Source: Taenia hydatigena (Eukaryota > Platyhelminthes > Cestoda > Cyclophyllidea > Taeniidae). From it: a stretch of 64,000 nt of DNA. The notes under the pieces were generated by a model. It was not told where the DNA came from and did no database searches. It saw only the letters and a program-made list of their open reading frames with translations. Made by a program: the position numbers and the translations under genes. This document shows positions 13,315-25,180 of the stretch, piece by piece (positions within the stretch are counted from its first letter, which is position 1; each line of letters starts with the position of its first letter). The stretch is from positions 13,699,733 to 13,763,732 of the forward strand of contig JADWOT020000008.1 of assembly GCA_036345935.2 (NCBI GenBank), in the 5' to 3' direction.

Positions 13315-14737
13315 GTTTTCATTAAGAGTCGATCCCACATTTTAAAAACGCAGACTCCAGGATATGCTATCCTTTCAGCAAGGTCTACCTTACACGTCAT
13401 CAAGACAATGCCAAATTGACTGTAATGAGAGTACGTATTTCAAGCCAGATCTTACCACCCTTGATTGTCACCAAAATTTGCACTGATATGCAAGCTCAAC
13501 TGTCGCCCATATACTGCAGCTAAATCAAACATCACAGCAGAAAATTTGCTTTGACAACGTTCTAAACTATCGGAAGGGCACTTCGACTGAGACAGGCAAT
13601 TGGTCGCCTTCTGGTATAATGACGCGACACACAAAGAACTACTACCTGAAGCTGCAGTGGGTTGTGCATCAGCCCGATTAGAAGTGCAAACGAATCCATC
13701 CACTCTTCTGTCAGCTGCGGTGCAGAACTTGCACTTGGATCTATTGACTATCAGTCAGGCAGTACCCAACGTGTGGCATACACACTTTACAGTAAAAGAG
13801 AGGAGCTCTCATCCATTTGCGTGGCAGGGTCAGATTTTAGGCTTTCGAATTCATCGTAACGTCCGACAACTACTCTGTAAATGCGTAACAAGGCGTCGTG
13901 GCAGGCTACGTGACCTTACCGCATGGAGATGATTACCAGCAAGAATGGCAGGTAAATGATTTCGAAATTCAAAATTCTTTTTGTCAACCTGCATCCCTTT
14001 GTTTGGTGGTCTAATGCAACCAAACAATTTGTTGCAGAAGGATATTTCCCACATTCACAGTAAAAGCTGAGGGCTTGGAGGTTGATGAGAAGTACACATT
14101 TTTCTTGGACTTGATGCCAAAAGATCGGGTTATGTACAAATTTCAGTCTAGCCAATGGATACCCTGTCGGACCCTTTGTCATCCACCTCCATCAAATCAA
14201 TGTACGCGTGGAAGTGTAGAAGGCTCCTCTTTGTAAATAGCTGCACAAATCCTTGCCTTGCGATATGACATATGACAATATGCTTCTTTTTAGCTTCTCA
14301 CATCTACGTGTCGCGCAACTTATGCGTAAATGGTTCGAGATTAATAGCTTGTGTCGTGGATTGTAAGCTAGTTAAGATCACCGACAATGCCTGCACTGCA
14401 CGTTCTGTTTTACATCTTATTGAATTAATTGTTGCCAAGTCCATTCTAAGTTCTGCTATGTTCCCGCCTAGATATTTGCCCGCAGCATGCAGATTTACAT
14501 TCCGCGCTACCACATAGTACGCCATTTGGCACCTGAGGAAGCATCTACGTGGCAATCGAATGCAAAGTATTGCAAAGGGGTTTGCCAGCAGGCCTCGACT
14601 ATGTAGGCACCTGCATCATTCCAGAGACAGCGCTCATAGCCGTAACTGCCTATCGCAATAAACGCATCTCAGACGCAAAGATCAATAGGCGTCACTACGC
14701 CAAAGCATTCGGAAGTCGTGGGCGCTTGTTAAGATAG
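13315..14737 (+). pseudogene. T-box transcription factor, copy A (decayed)
   Basis: T-box proteins are nuclear DNA-binding regulators. The domain is recognisable in pieces. One exon ends at 13951 in MEMITSKNGR with donor CAG|GTAAAT. An 86-bp intron follows, and the next exon starts at 14038 after TTGTTGCAG, restoring NGRRIFP in phase. It continues KAEGLEVDEKYTFFLDLMP and KDRVMYKFQSSQW. A possible piece near 14360 reads KLVKITDN. A third follows acceptor CGCAG at 14485 (MQIYIPRYHIVRHLAPEE). The last (IPETALIAVTAYRNKRI, then YAKAF) ends at TAG 14735-14737. The exon before the 86-bp intron has in-frame TAA (13878) and TGA (13911). An upstream segment shared with copy B has TAA (13323), TGA (13484) and an indel. 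The protein would end right after the T-box, unusually early. An inverted homologue lies at 62.4-63.9 kb. Pseudogene is likeliest; use of the intact exon from another promoter is possible. Confidence 0.82.
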
Positions 14738-14819
14738 TTATTTTGGCCTTGAACTTCCAGGCTTCTAGACTTGGTTGCGTGTGCTTGTGAGGAGGACTAT
14801 GCATGTTTTATGCTTTCTA

Positions 14820-14825
14820 AATAAA
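14820..14825 (+). promoter_or_regulatory. Poly(A) signal after T-box copy A
   Basis: AATAAA lies 83 bases after the conserved stop codon of T-box copy A. Copy B has the same hexamer about 105 bases after its equivalent stop. The paired placement supports these as the 3' ends of the ancestral gene. Confidence 0.5.
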
Positions 14826-17800
14826 TCAAAAGGATGTTCAATGCACATATGAATTTATTGATGCTGATAGTATTAGGTTTGCTTGTCATTCTATGCCTAT
14901 AGATTGTTTAAGTACAGATTAGATAGGCAGATAGCAGATGAGTGGATAGGTATGCTTATGAGCATTGCAATCGCTACGCCTTACTGCATGAGATATAGGG
15001 CTATTTTAAACAAGCACGCTTTAGTTTCTTTAAGTGCAAGCTGTATCGAGCACGCTGCACCGAACACTATCTCCCCGATCCAGCCCCGGGTGGATGTGAT
15101 CGCAGCTTAGGTTTGATTGGCGCATAGAAAACAGGGGACCATGTCGAATTAGAGCAGCTAGCATGTGCTTTTGCTAAAATAACTACAGCTATCAACAGCA
15201 TTATTTGCATGCTAAGGGCGTATCATATTGTACACGCACAAGGCTTTCGGTGCGAAAATGCCTTGAGAGCCGCCAATATTGGCCTTCTTTATGAAGTCGG
15301 ATTCATTCCTTTTGGATTTCTCTAGGCCTAATCAAATCAGGGCAACCAGAGTGATTAGGATTTTCAGTGACAGAACAAATCGTAGCTCTGCTGAAAGTAG
15401 CAAAGCGATTTTTATCAATTTGTACTCAGTTGGTTTGGTATTGTCGACTTTTAACTATTTAGGCGAGTTCGAAATTTGCGTAATTGCGTTTTTCTCGCAG
15501 CAAATGCAAGCGAACGCTTAAGTATGCATTTGTATCAAATTGGGCTATTACCTATTTTTTTCTAAAATTCATTGGCTGTAACAATCTAATTGGTGACTAG
15601 TGAGCAGTCCCCAGGTTGAATTAGAACACTCCACTGGTGGTTTGAATGCTAATGCATCCTTTTAGAATAATAATCATTAGCCATTAATGTGGTTATTGCG
15701 TACCGTTTTTAAAACATGCCTCATGACTCATTTTTCCTCAGATGCGCCTCCTACTTGACAGTTTGCAGTTAATGATAGCCGAGGAGCATTTCTTGAATCA
15801 GCTTATCGGTGTACGATTCGCATGAATCAAGATGCTCAAGAGCCTGCAAACATGGACCTAATTGACTGCTTTCTGAATTCAAATGAAAGCGGACGAGATA
15901 AGACTCAGCCAATCTTTGATTAGAATAAGCGGTGGTCAGAGTAGTGGCATTAGGAAATGGAGCAATATGAAGGAGAAGGGAACGAAAGTCGGATAAACGT
16001 AGTCTTTAATTTATTAGCAGGTCTTTTGTTAGGTAGTTATCTAAGTAAGCCGGTTGAGAACTCCTTTTTTGTTGCACTCTGAGTACACCAGCCTGATCAT
16101 CAAAATTAAAGGCATTTACGTAGAACGACTTGCAACTGCTATGTAGCAGTAGAAGTTGTTCGATAACCAATAAAACAGCTGTGACGTGTTTAATTCTAAC
16201 TGGCGGACGGACGCGTCAATGATCACCGCCGATCCCTTGACCTCATTCTTTTGACGAATGCCCGGTCGTTAGTTGGTGTTGAGAACAATCATTTGAAATT
16301 CGCCTCTGCTCTACTTTTTGTAGACTTTTCGCAGCCCACACTCATAAGCATGGGCTTGTCCGGTTGAAAGTTGAGGATATGAGTCGAGTTTGTCTGGCTT
16401 GCGAACTGAGTTTAGCTGAATTTCACCCTTTTGTAAGCTCATTGTCGGTCCAAATGTGCTACATTTAATTGAGCGCACTTGTTATCATCAAAACTGCGCC
16501 TTAGAAATGAGAGCCTCATCGCAAAATATTGTTTGGTTCATTGCTTTAGCAAATAAAGAACTTTGAAAGCAACTTCTTTTAACAGCTCGTAGTTGATAAT
16601 CCACGATGATGGAGTCCCGACGCTGGTACGGCAAATAATGATTGCACGGAAATTGAAACCATTTATTAAGTCTATAGAAGAAGACGAAGAACAAGGAAAA
16701 ACATTTTTTGTAACCTATAGCATGTTGCAAGATCCTAGCGATTTGTCATTTGAATTTTGCTTCCGACCAAATAAATTTCAGTTTTAGTTCTCTATTTTCC
16801 AACATGCCTTAAATTATTTAAGCACAACAGCATCTCCACATTTCGTGAAGCATTGAGAGACAACGTTTCTAAGAAGCAAAATGTTCCTTATAGCAGATTT
16901 TGAATTATAGCTGGGGTTGCGTGACTTATCCATCACCAGCCAGGGATGAAAATCACTCGTAGCAGGAATGAAGGACACTTAACTTCTCCTGCGGCGATTG
17001 GCATGAGGAATCGAGTAGTATAATCTATGTTAATCTCAGGCCGTGCTATTTATATGGGCTTTATGCACATCATCAATGGAGCATGTAGATGACATGTTCA
17101 ATTTGAGTCCACAAGCACTGGAATATAATCCTTTATAATAAAGAATTGGTAAAATGCTTCGCAAAACACCAGAAACGGTGGATTTATTGTAGTAGCAGTG
17201 TTTTCCTTGTAAGCAAACATGACTGCTTATTACTTTGGCGATAGAGCTATGCTATCAGTCTTGAATTCCTTTTAACATTGATAATGGTTTGACTGTCAGA
17301 TATCGCTTGTTAGGGATAACCAAGCCTTTTAGCAAGAGCATTGATAAACTCATTTTCGTGTTTGGATCGAACGGCCTGTGAAGAGCTACAGCACTTTACA
17401 TTTGATTATAAGAAAACTACTATAGAAGGAGGGAGAAACTGCATAAAATATCATAATTTATTTGCTCTTACACTTGAGTCTTAATGCTAATTATAAGGGT
17501 GTTTCAGACTCATCGTGAGAGGGGAGTGGGGAAGGTAAGCACACTTCACACCGCATAATGCTGATATCAATGTCACTAGTTCACAGCGCCGTAGCTGGTA
17601 GGCACACATACCACTACGCGCAGCCCGCATATGACTATGCCATCCTTGCTGCGCCTCCATTCTCACCAGATTTTCTTTGCTTCAATACACCCTAGCTACA
17701 GAGTGGCATCGTCGCATCTCGACCATGTGCTTTTGCAAAGAACTCTTCTGCTCTTAGCTTGCAAAGTTTCATTGCATTTGCCACCTGATGTTGTGGAGAT

Positions 17801-20800
17801 GAGTGTTTCTTAATAAGGAATCAAGGTGCCGCATTAAAGGCATAGTTAAAGGGGATGGTGGTGGTACTGTGCAAATTTATGCTTCATGCACTCTAAACCA
17901 CAAGCCTTTTTGCGTCTACTAATGTCTTAATAACAACTAAACTAATTACACTCAAAATCCATTTAACGGCCTTGCGAAAGTCCAACTTCTGTATTTACTC
18001 ACTAGGGCAGCCGCTTAAATTTTTCTATTATTTTTCGTTATCGTTACCAAAATTGTTCTACAAGGAGGAAGGAAAAAGTTGTGAGGAACACTATCTAATA
18101 AGCAGATCTTTACATTTAACAATCTTGCAAATGGAAATTCACAGATTTATCGCTCAGCAATGTTCCAGAATCCTAAAAGAATTGCAGAGAGCCGCATCAT
18201 ACAATTGTCATTTATCTCTCAATTTGTCAACATTTCTGCTTGCATTCCAGCACAAGAGTTAGTTAAAATTTTTTATCCCATCACTGTTCTTTTCCTAGAT
18301 AGCTTTCACAAAATTGTGGCAGACGCTATTGTGCTGTTCCCATGCCCGTGATAAAGCATGTAAGAATTCAAGCAATCTGATGCACACACTTTTCATAGTT
18401 TCAAAGAAGGCGACCGTTTTACCTGGCTAGCCTGATGAGGCGAGTTTGAAGTGAATGCTTTTAGTCAGTCGCTCAGATGCTTACAAGCAAGGAACGTGGC
18501 ACAAAACCGAGGGAAAAATTAAACCTTTATACAAAATTTCCACAAAAGTAGGGTAAATAATGCAATACTGCTGATCGGATAATTTCTCACAATTAAGGTA
18601 AAGCTCGTTACTTAGTTGGTTTCTCTTCCAATAAAAGGGGCACCCGCCATTATTTCCAAATTTTGCGCTAGTGATAACTTATTACACACGTTTTGCACGT
18701 CCAAAATGCAGCAACTCATAAAGACGTGGAAAGTTCGGCACGCAAATAGCATGACTCCTATCACCTAACACTAGCGTAACTTGACAGCAACTTATTCCCC
18801 TTCACTGATTTTGCTTCCATCTATGTTGCACTGTGTTGTTATCCAGTGCTCCATTCCACTTTACCCCACCTTATTTTCAGCAACCTTCTCTCCTCTTCCA
18901 TTTTAATACATAAGCGGATTCAATGGGCCACGATGAATATGGCGAGGGTCTCGAACGGATGGCAAAGCCAAAGTTATTATTGCGGCACCTTTTACGCCCA
19001 CCTCCCCCCGCTCTCATGCTACATGGGCTAACTGGCGTTTTACTGAAACTCTACCTTGTGCCCCAAGCGTACACTACGCCGGAGCCGACAAACGCATCCA
19101 CGCAGCCTGTCATTTGGCGCCGTCCTTCCTCAGGGTCACTATTCCTTATCGACCGACTGGTCAAAAATTCCACATGACTAAATAATATGGCAATCAATAC
19201 ACCGTGGGTCGTTACTTGTCTGCCCCTTTACAAATATCCCATTGCCTTGAAATTGTCTACCGATTCTTTATTCCTCCTTGCATCCACTAACGGCATTGCT
19301 TTCGACAGTCATTTTGCAGAACCTTATCGCGGCTCGATCACTCCTACCGCCTAAAATGTCATTGCAGATGCCAGTAGAGTTGAAGTCTCCCAGCCTCACC
19401 ATTACCACCCCACTGCCGCCAAAGGCAGCACTGTTATAGAGACGACTAGGACTAGCGCCAACGTGGAAGGCCTTGCCATCCATCGGACCTTGCCCCTAGC
19501 CGCAACTGCCTCCAATCCCGACTCCAATCCACAGTTACCGGTGTGACTGACGTCAACACAATCGTCTCCTGACGGGTCGTGCAAGACATTGGCAAATGCC
19601 CGCATAGTCATTGCTATTCGCAGCCTTTACTTGGATCCCCATGCTCATGCCTCACCGAACGCAAGGCGGTGGCGGCGAGGACATACAACTGAAAAAAACA
19701 ATAGACCACTGAGGTACTCCAGTCTGGTGGAAAATGAGCATTCGCATGCCTTCCATCAAATTGGGCTGACGCCGTTCTTACAGCATTAATTAAGCTTCTA
19801 TTGCCACCATAGACCTGAACTGGAAGACGTTCTCACAGCCAATCCTTGAATATGACCCGCACGCAGAAAGTATTGCAGCATCGCGGAAATGCTATCTATA
19901 AGCTAACTGCAGACTGATTGAAAAAGATTTAAAACTTGCGTATGTATCTGATAAGGCGCAGCAAACGTCCATGTGGTTGAAGGAAACTGAGCTGCTGTCA
20001 CATATGCTCTCATCTGGGGAAAAGGGAAGGCTTGATGCGACTGGACGACGGAGGGGGTTCGAGACAAAGGGACACCCAAAAGCTCCCTACTGGTAAAATG
20101 GTGCCCTCGAGCAAACCTGATTAGATTCCATCGCAGGCCTCAACATGGCGGGGTGGAGTGCTGAGTCCATACATGGGACTAGAGCCGTACTGACCACCCT
20201 GAGCCTGGTGCCAGGTAGGTTTGATGCGCTGTCACCCCCATCAAACCCATCCACAACTACCACCCGCGCCTGCTGCCCTGGTCTGCTGATGTTGTACACC
20301 GCTTCAGCATCCACCTCTCTTGGCGACAGGGTACATTAGCACTGCTTCTTCCCTCGTTCCAGTTACGTGTCCACTGTTGGCAAATCCAGCAACTGAAGGG
20401 AATCGAGATAATAGGTTCGGTATTTTGCGTCTCCATGGATTGTCACCCGACTTCATTTTTGAAGCACAGTTCATTTGTTTACTTAAGAGACTCCTAATTG
20501 AATTCTCCCTTTAATGAGGCAGAACAGAAATGCTGTCTAGGAGCCAACTTTTTATAATCTGTCCTTTTCTTTTGCGCTTTGGACTAAGTGCCAATGTCGA
20601 GGTACGGAAAATGTCAAGATCTATCGATTTATCTCAAACCTTTGCACACTATTCTGCGCATCTACCCTGAAAACTTCTAAGATATCAATGTTGTTTGAAC
20701 TTGCTGCTTTTAGTATGTCTTCTTGAGCTGTTTGTGACTATCAGCTTTGGTCATCGGCATCTCCTCTTTACGTCTTATCGATACTCTAGCCACTGCAATT

Positions 20801-22589
20801 TGATCTTGATTGTATAAAATACTTCTACCTTATACTTGAGTGTCTTAGCTTCCTAGCTTTAAAGTTTCTGTAGCACAAAATTAAACAAAGTGTTCTTTCG
20901 TAAAATTGTACAAAAATTGCTTGCTGAACTTAAAGGCATCAATTAGGTGTTGGTTAAACTAGGCCCTTGTCTTCATCACCAATTTTGGCGCCTAGGAATC
21001 GTGTCGTCACGTAGAAAGTCGAATACATCTAAATGAGTCTTGCTTATGGGCAGAAGTGCTTACAGCCTCAGGTAGTCTGATGTGGTAGTTGACAGTAAAA
21101 TCACTTAGATTATCGAAATTGAACATTTTTGAGTTGTGGCATTGCACGAATTTTGCATTATAACAAAATTAAGTGTGGTGCGTAACATCCTCTCTTAAAA
21201 TGAGTAACTATAATCAAAACGATTGCGTGCATTGGCCCATTTCGAATGGGTCGGTGAGCCTAGCTGATGGGTTTAGGATGATTTTATAACATCTATTATG
21301 TCCAAGGATAAAAATTATGGTATGATTGTACTAATATTCAGCAGCCGGACAGGTTTCAAGGACTTTATCCGAAGCGACTCGCGATCCATAATTATTAAGA
21401 AAATATCCACATTGAGAAAATCCATGGAAGGCATAGCATTACGAATGCTTTAGTCATTGGCGTGGGCAGTGCAACAATTTACAAGTAATTTATGCCTTCA
21501 TTTACAATGCAGTCTAGAATATAAACCCCTGAAGGTGTTTCTTACTATCACAAATCCGTGAAAAGGCAAAGAATGTCACACCCTTTAACAGCCTTAGATG
21601 TGACGCATAGTGCTTTAGGACAGTTAAGCGGTTTTAAATCAGTATGCATAATTTATGAATTCAGATTACCGTAGTTTGCTTAAAAAATCGTTGATTTGGC
21701 TGACGCAAAGTAGCGAAACGCCAATTTTATTAAAAATGGCTCGATAGATTTTGCCTTAGTATATCAAATTTGAAAATAGGGTGATTAGCTTTTCAGCATA
21801 AGGAGCGATCGCTTGACATTCAAATATGAAAATTGTGCTGACTTATGTAGTGCCATTAGAGTAATCCTGTAATAGCGAGCATTCCTTGCATTCTAATTTT
21901 TGCTTAGCAGCTTTTACGCAAAAATATATGAAACTCACATTACCATACTGTCCACGCATGTATTATTGTAGCCACATAGAACAAAATGAACCAATGTTGC
22001 GCATTGTGCGAATTCCCGGGAGGCAAGAAATCACAGGGAGTGCCAAAAAATGTCTTAAGGAGAAATCAGCCAGAGTTAAACCGATGTGATACATCCATTC
22101 CAACTTCTGCTACCTCGTCCAGGCAGAGCTCTTGCGGAGAAAAAGAGTAATAACAGAATAACACTAAAAACAGCTATAAAAACAGAGTGGATGAAGCAGT
22201 TGTGTCTGAAAGGAAACTATGAAAACTCACTCACACAGGGCCGTCAGCTTCTCAACCGATGCAGTCACTAGTCCAGCCGAAGGCAGCATAAACAGCCGCA
22301 AGCTGGGATTGTCGCCGTGACTATGAGAAGAGGGGAGCGCTCGGCTGGGCTTCCCCTGTCGCTGTTACCAAAAGGATGGAGTGTGATATGCGCGACCGTG
22401 GTTTAAAGCAGGATGAAGAGACGCAGGATCCAAACGCTCTCCTTACTAGGCCTAATTTATATTAAGAATAAATGAAAGAAACATAACAGAGTGAACCAAA
22501 ATGGATGGGCTATTATCAATTCCTTTAGAAATATAAGCTAGAAACGCAACCTTAAATTGATATTAAATAATTACTTAGGAAGTATCAAA
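14826..22589. other. No gene recognised; coding-like composition near 18.9-20.5 kb
   Basis: Most of this stretch is AT-rich without recognisable exons. An exception is listed separately at about 18.9-20.5 kb. The open frame at 16593-16787 (plus) contains an acidic run (EEDEEQ) but has no ATG at its start and no family match I can name. Confidence 0.35.
18900..20340. other. GC-richer, low-complexity coding-like stretch, unrecognised
   Basis: Base composition is visibly richer in C and G here than in neighbouring sequence, and open frames occur on both strands (for example 19402-19611 minus and 20145-20339 plus). A plus-strand frame around 19356-19545 is rich in Ser, Thr, Ala and Pro (SRVEVSQPHHYHPTAAK, later ATASNPDSNPQL), as in disordered regions of regulatory proteins. 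I see no catalytic or binding motif and cannot assign strand with confidence. It may be exonic, or the remains of an inserted sequence. Confidence 0.25.
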
Positions 22590-23900
22590 ATAAAACTACA
22601 AAGGCAAAGGATTGCAGATTTACTACTCCGATCAAGACGGAACCGAAAAGCAATTAACGAGAGCGCAGCGATATATCCCAGCTACTTTCGGTTCATTTTC
22701 CTGCAAAAAATTCAAATAATGTCGACCGATACTAAAGCGACATTGCTTGAATCGAAAAAAGATTGCAATTCACAAAATGTCGCATATTCTCTATCCTGAT
22801 TAGGGCTTAATAAAAGGTGACCAAATAGGCCACCGCTACATGAAACGACTAATTTTGGTTATTTTACTAACGCAAACTCAACACGCATCGCATGGGGCGA
22901 GAACATCAGGAAACGGTAACGGTAGACGAGAGATCGCGGAATGTCTTTTCTGATCGAGGCTAAAGTAAATCGCAATGAGTTTTATTTCAGAGACGTAACC
23001 TGGCTGCTTCTGACTCTAATCCCAAGGTAAAATTTAAGTGCCTCGAAAAAAACCCAAGCGGCATTACTTAACTCTAGAACATCAGAAGACAATAACAGTA
23101 GACGAGAGTTCACAGATGTCTTTTTCTAATAAAGGCTGCAGAGAAATAACCCGCATATTTTCGGTATATCTGCTAAATAAATTTGAGGTGAGTCGAGTTG
23201 AATCATGTCGCCATCGCTTAACTCGAGGACATTGCATGTAATTTTACAAGACAAGAGGCCGCGAAATCCATGTTTTGGTCAAGGCTAAATCAGAATTGAT
23301 GTCCCGGAAGGCATTGATTACTCAACTACCTTCGGTTCTTTTCCTAAACTAACCTCAGTACTCTTCGATCGAGACTTAGTAGTCACTACTTGAATCGAGA
23401 GCTTAAGAATATATTTACGCTAGGCATGAAGCCACAGAGTTTCTTTCCTGATTAAGGACAAAATCAAAATTGATGGATTGCGGCGCAGCAGCATGATGCG
23501 ACTATTTCAGTTTCATTCACAACTAACCTCGATATGAGCCCAGCAGAACTAAGCCATCACTGTATAAATTGAGAATGTCGCGAAATACTTACAAAAGACA
23601 AAGGACCGTAAGGTGCCATTTCTGGGTAAGGCTATATCAAAGCGAATTCTATATAAAGCTTGGCGATTTAGCACGACCATTTCCCGTTGCCTTGGAAACA
23701 TAAATTAAATACCCCAATACCCAAGCCAGTTCGCCACTGATTAACATCAAAAGCAGCTGCAGGAGACTAAAAGCCTCGGAATTTCAAATCTGAACAAAGC
23801 AGATATAAAAAGATGAAGTAGGTACCATATTTAACCATACTACATCAACAGCCAGAGCTTGTCCAGATCATTTCGAGACTAAAGCATAAGAAATACGGAA
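22590..23900. repeat. Diverged tandem array, ~150-176 bp period, six to seven units
   Basis: A block resembling TTTCTGATTAAGGCTAAA recurs in the same orientation near 22795, 22949, 23125, 23275, 23447 and 23621, with weaker matches at both edges. Around it, GAACATCAG-type and CTTGAATCGAG-type blocks also recur. The closest pair of units, at 22901 and 23077, is 176 bp apart and agrees at most positions over about 64 bp. Stops are frequent in all frames, so this is an old non-coding satellite rather than repeated protein domains. Confidence 0.7.
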
Positions 23901-24739
23901 CGTAGCGAAGCTGATGCGGCACTCATGAAAAAAATTTGCGATGGTTCCAACTGTGCATGATGTAAACTGCCATTTGTTTCAATTACGGTAGAACGAAAAC
24001 AGAGGCCAATCTATGGTTTTCAATTAATTTTCCTTCGTCTTGAAGTATCTCTTAAATACTTTGAGTTCACTGATGCTATCTGCTTATTCGATGGACTTGT
24101 TTAATAGCCTGCATTAACGACCCGAATAAAGCAGCTATCGCTGTGCAATAATAGGAAAAACATAATAAATTGTGAAGTACAATTGTCGAACAAGTGATCA
24201 TTGTTATTTATTTTTCAAGAAAAACGTGACGAAAAGCCAGAAAGTGCTGTTTACTCTTACCTGGCATAGGCAGAATTCTGATTCCATGTAGTCACTCGAC
24301 TAGCCCATGTTCAACGATATAGACGCTAGTGGAGCACGATACATCCCGTGTAAGTTGAAGGACTAAATACAGTTGCTGTCAAATAATCCCTGATAGTTTG
24401 TATATATTATCCCTTTGCGGGCTCTAATGCAGCGACAGGAGGAATGGCGCTACTACCGCCAATGACCTTGAAGACGAAGAGCGAATAAGTTAAGTTAAAG
24501 GCTTGCTTTCCTAACACGAAGGTACCAACAGCGATCAAAATATGGCTTATATGTATTACTTTCATAATTTACACTTATTTTGATTTTAAATGGTGCACGG
24601 TGTATTTGATTTAATTTTGGTGTTCCACTTAATTAAATATTACAAACTTGTTTTGAACCCAAATACATTAATTAACAAACTCGTGTAGCCGTATTTAACC
24701 GAAATTTTTACACTTTCATATTTATTTATTCGATAAAAA
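23901..24739. other. No gene recognised
   Basis: AT-rich sequence between the tandem array and the duplicated segment. I see no exon motif, RNA gene or clear repeat in it. Confidence 0.5.
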
Positions 24740-25180
24740 TGCGGAGGCAACGTTTTTGTTTCGTTATCCCTAACACCACCATTATAGCGTTCTGAGACTT
24801 CCTTGAAGGCAAAAGAGGAAATAATGCTCGGGCAGAAAGTATGTGTTTGCCGAGCGGAAAGGAATCTAAGCTGCCGGCATGACCTAGAGACCTTCTCACG
24901 TGGCAATGGCTATAGGACCACTCAAGTGACCGTAACCAGAACCAGCAGTCGCACAACCTAAGCATTGCATTCGCTTCTTCAAATCTAGCTATGAATATCC
25001 ATACCTTTACTAAGGACATTGTAGCGTCCCGAGGCTCCCTCGAAGGCAAAAGAAGGCAGAATGCTAGAGTGGAATATATATTCATGGCATGGTCCGGAAG
25101 CCAGCCCACGCGGCCAGGGCAAATGGCCACCTCCATGACTCCGACCGAAACCGGTAGCTCAAACAGAGTTTTATAGACGT
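24740..25180. repeat. Two direct copies of a ~237-bp segment
   Basis: The copies are offset by about 237 bp; AGCGT followed by a conserved CGAAGGCAAAAGA-like block occurs at 24786 and 25023. On the minus strand the copies translate to related peptides: SSFAFKEVSERYN in the lower copy and PSFAFEGASGRYN in the upper. A second minus-strand frame is open across both copies for 153 codons (24726-25187). Conserved protein reading between the copies suggests a duplicated exon, but I do not recognise the family and the downstream splice sites are unclear. Confidence 0.5.

Noticed and set aside
13452..13703. Minus-strand frame opposite the T-box upstream segment, also conserved in copy B on its plus strand
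   Set aside because: Similarity on the opposite strand follows automatically from the nucleotide duplication. The T-box-sense frame joins the T-box exons with correct splice phase, so it was preferred.
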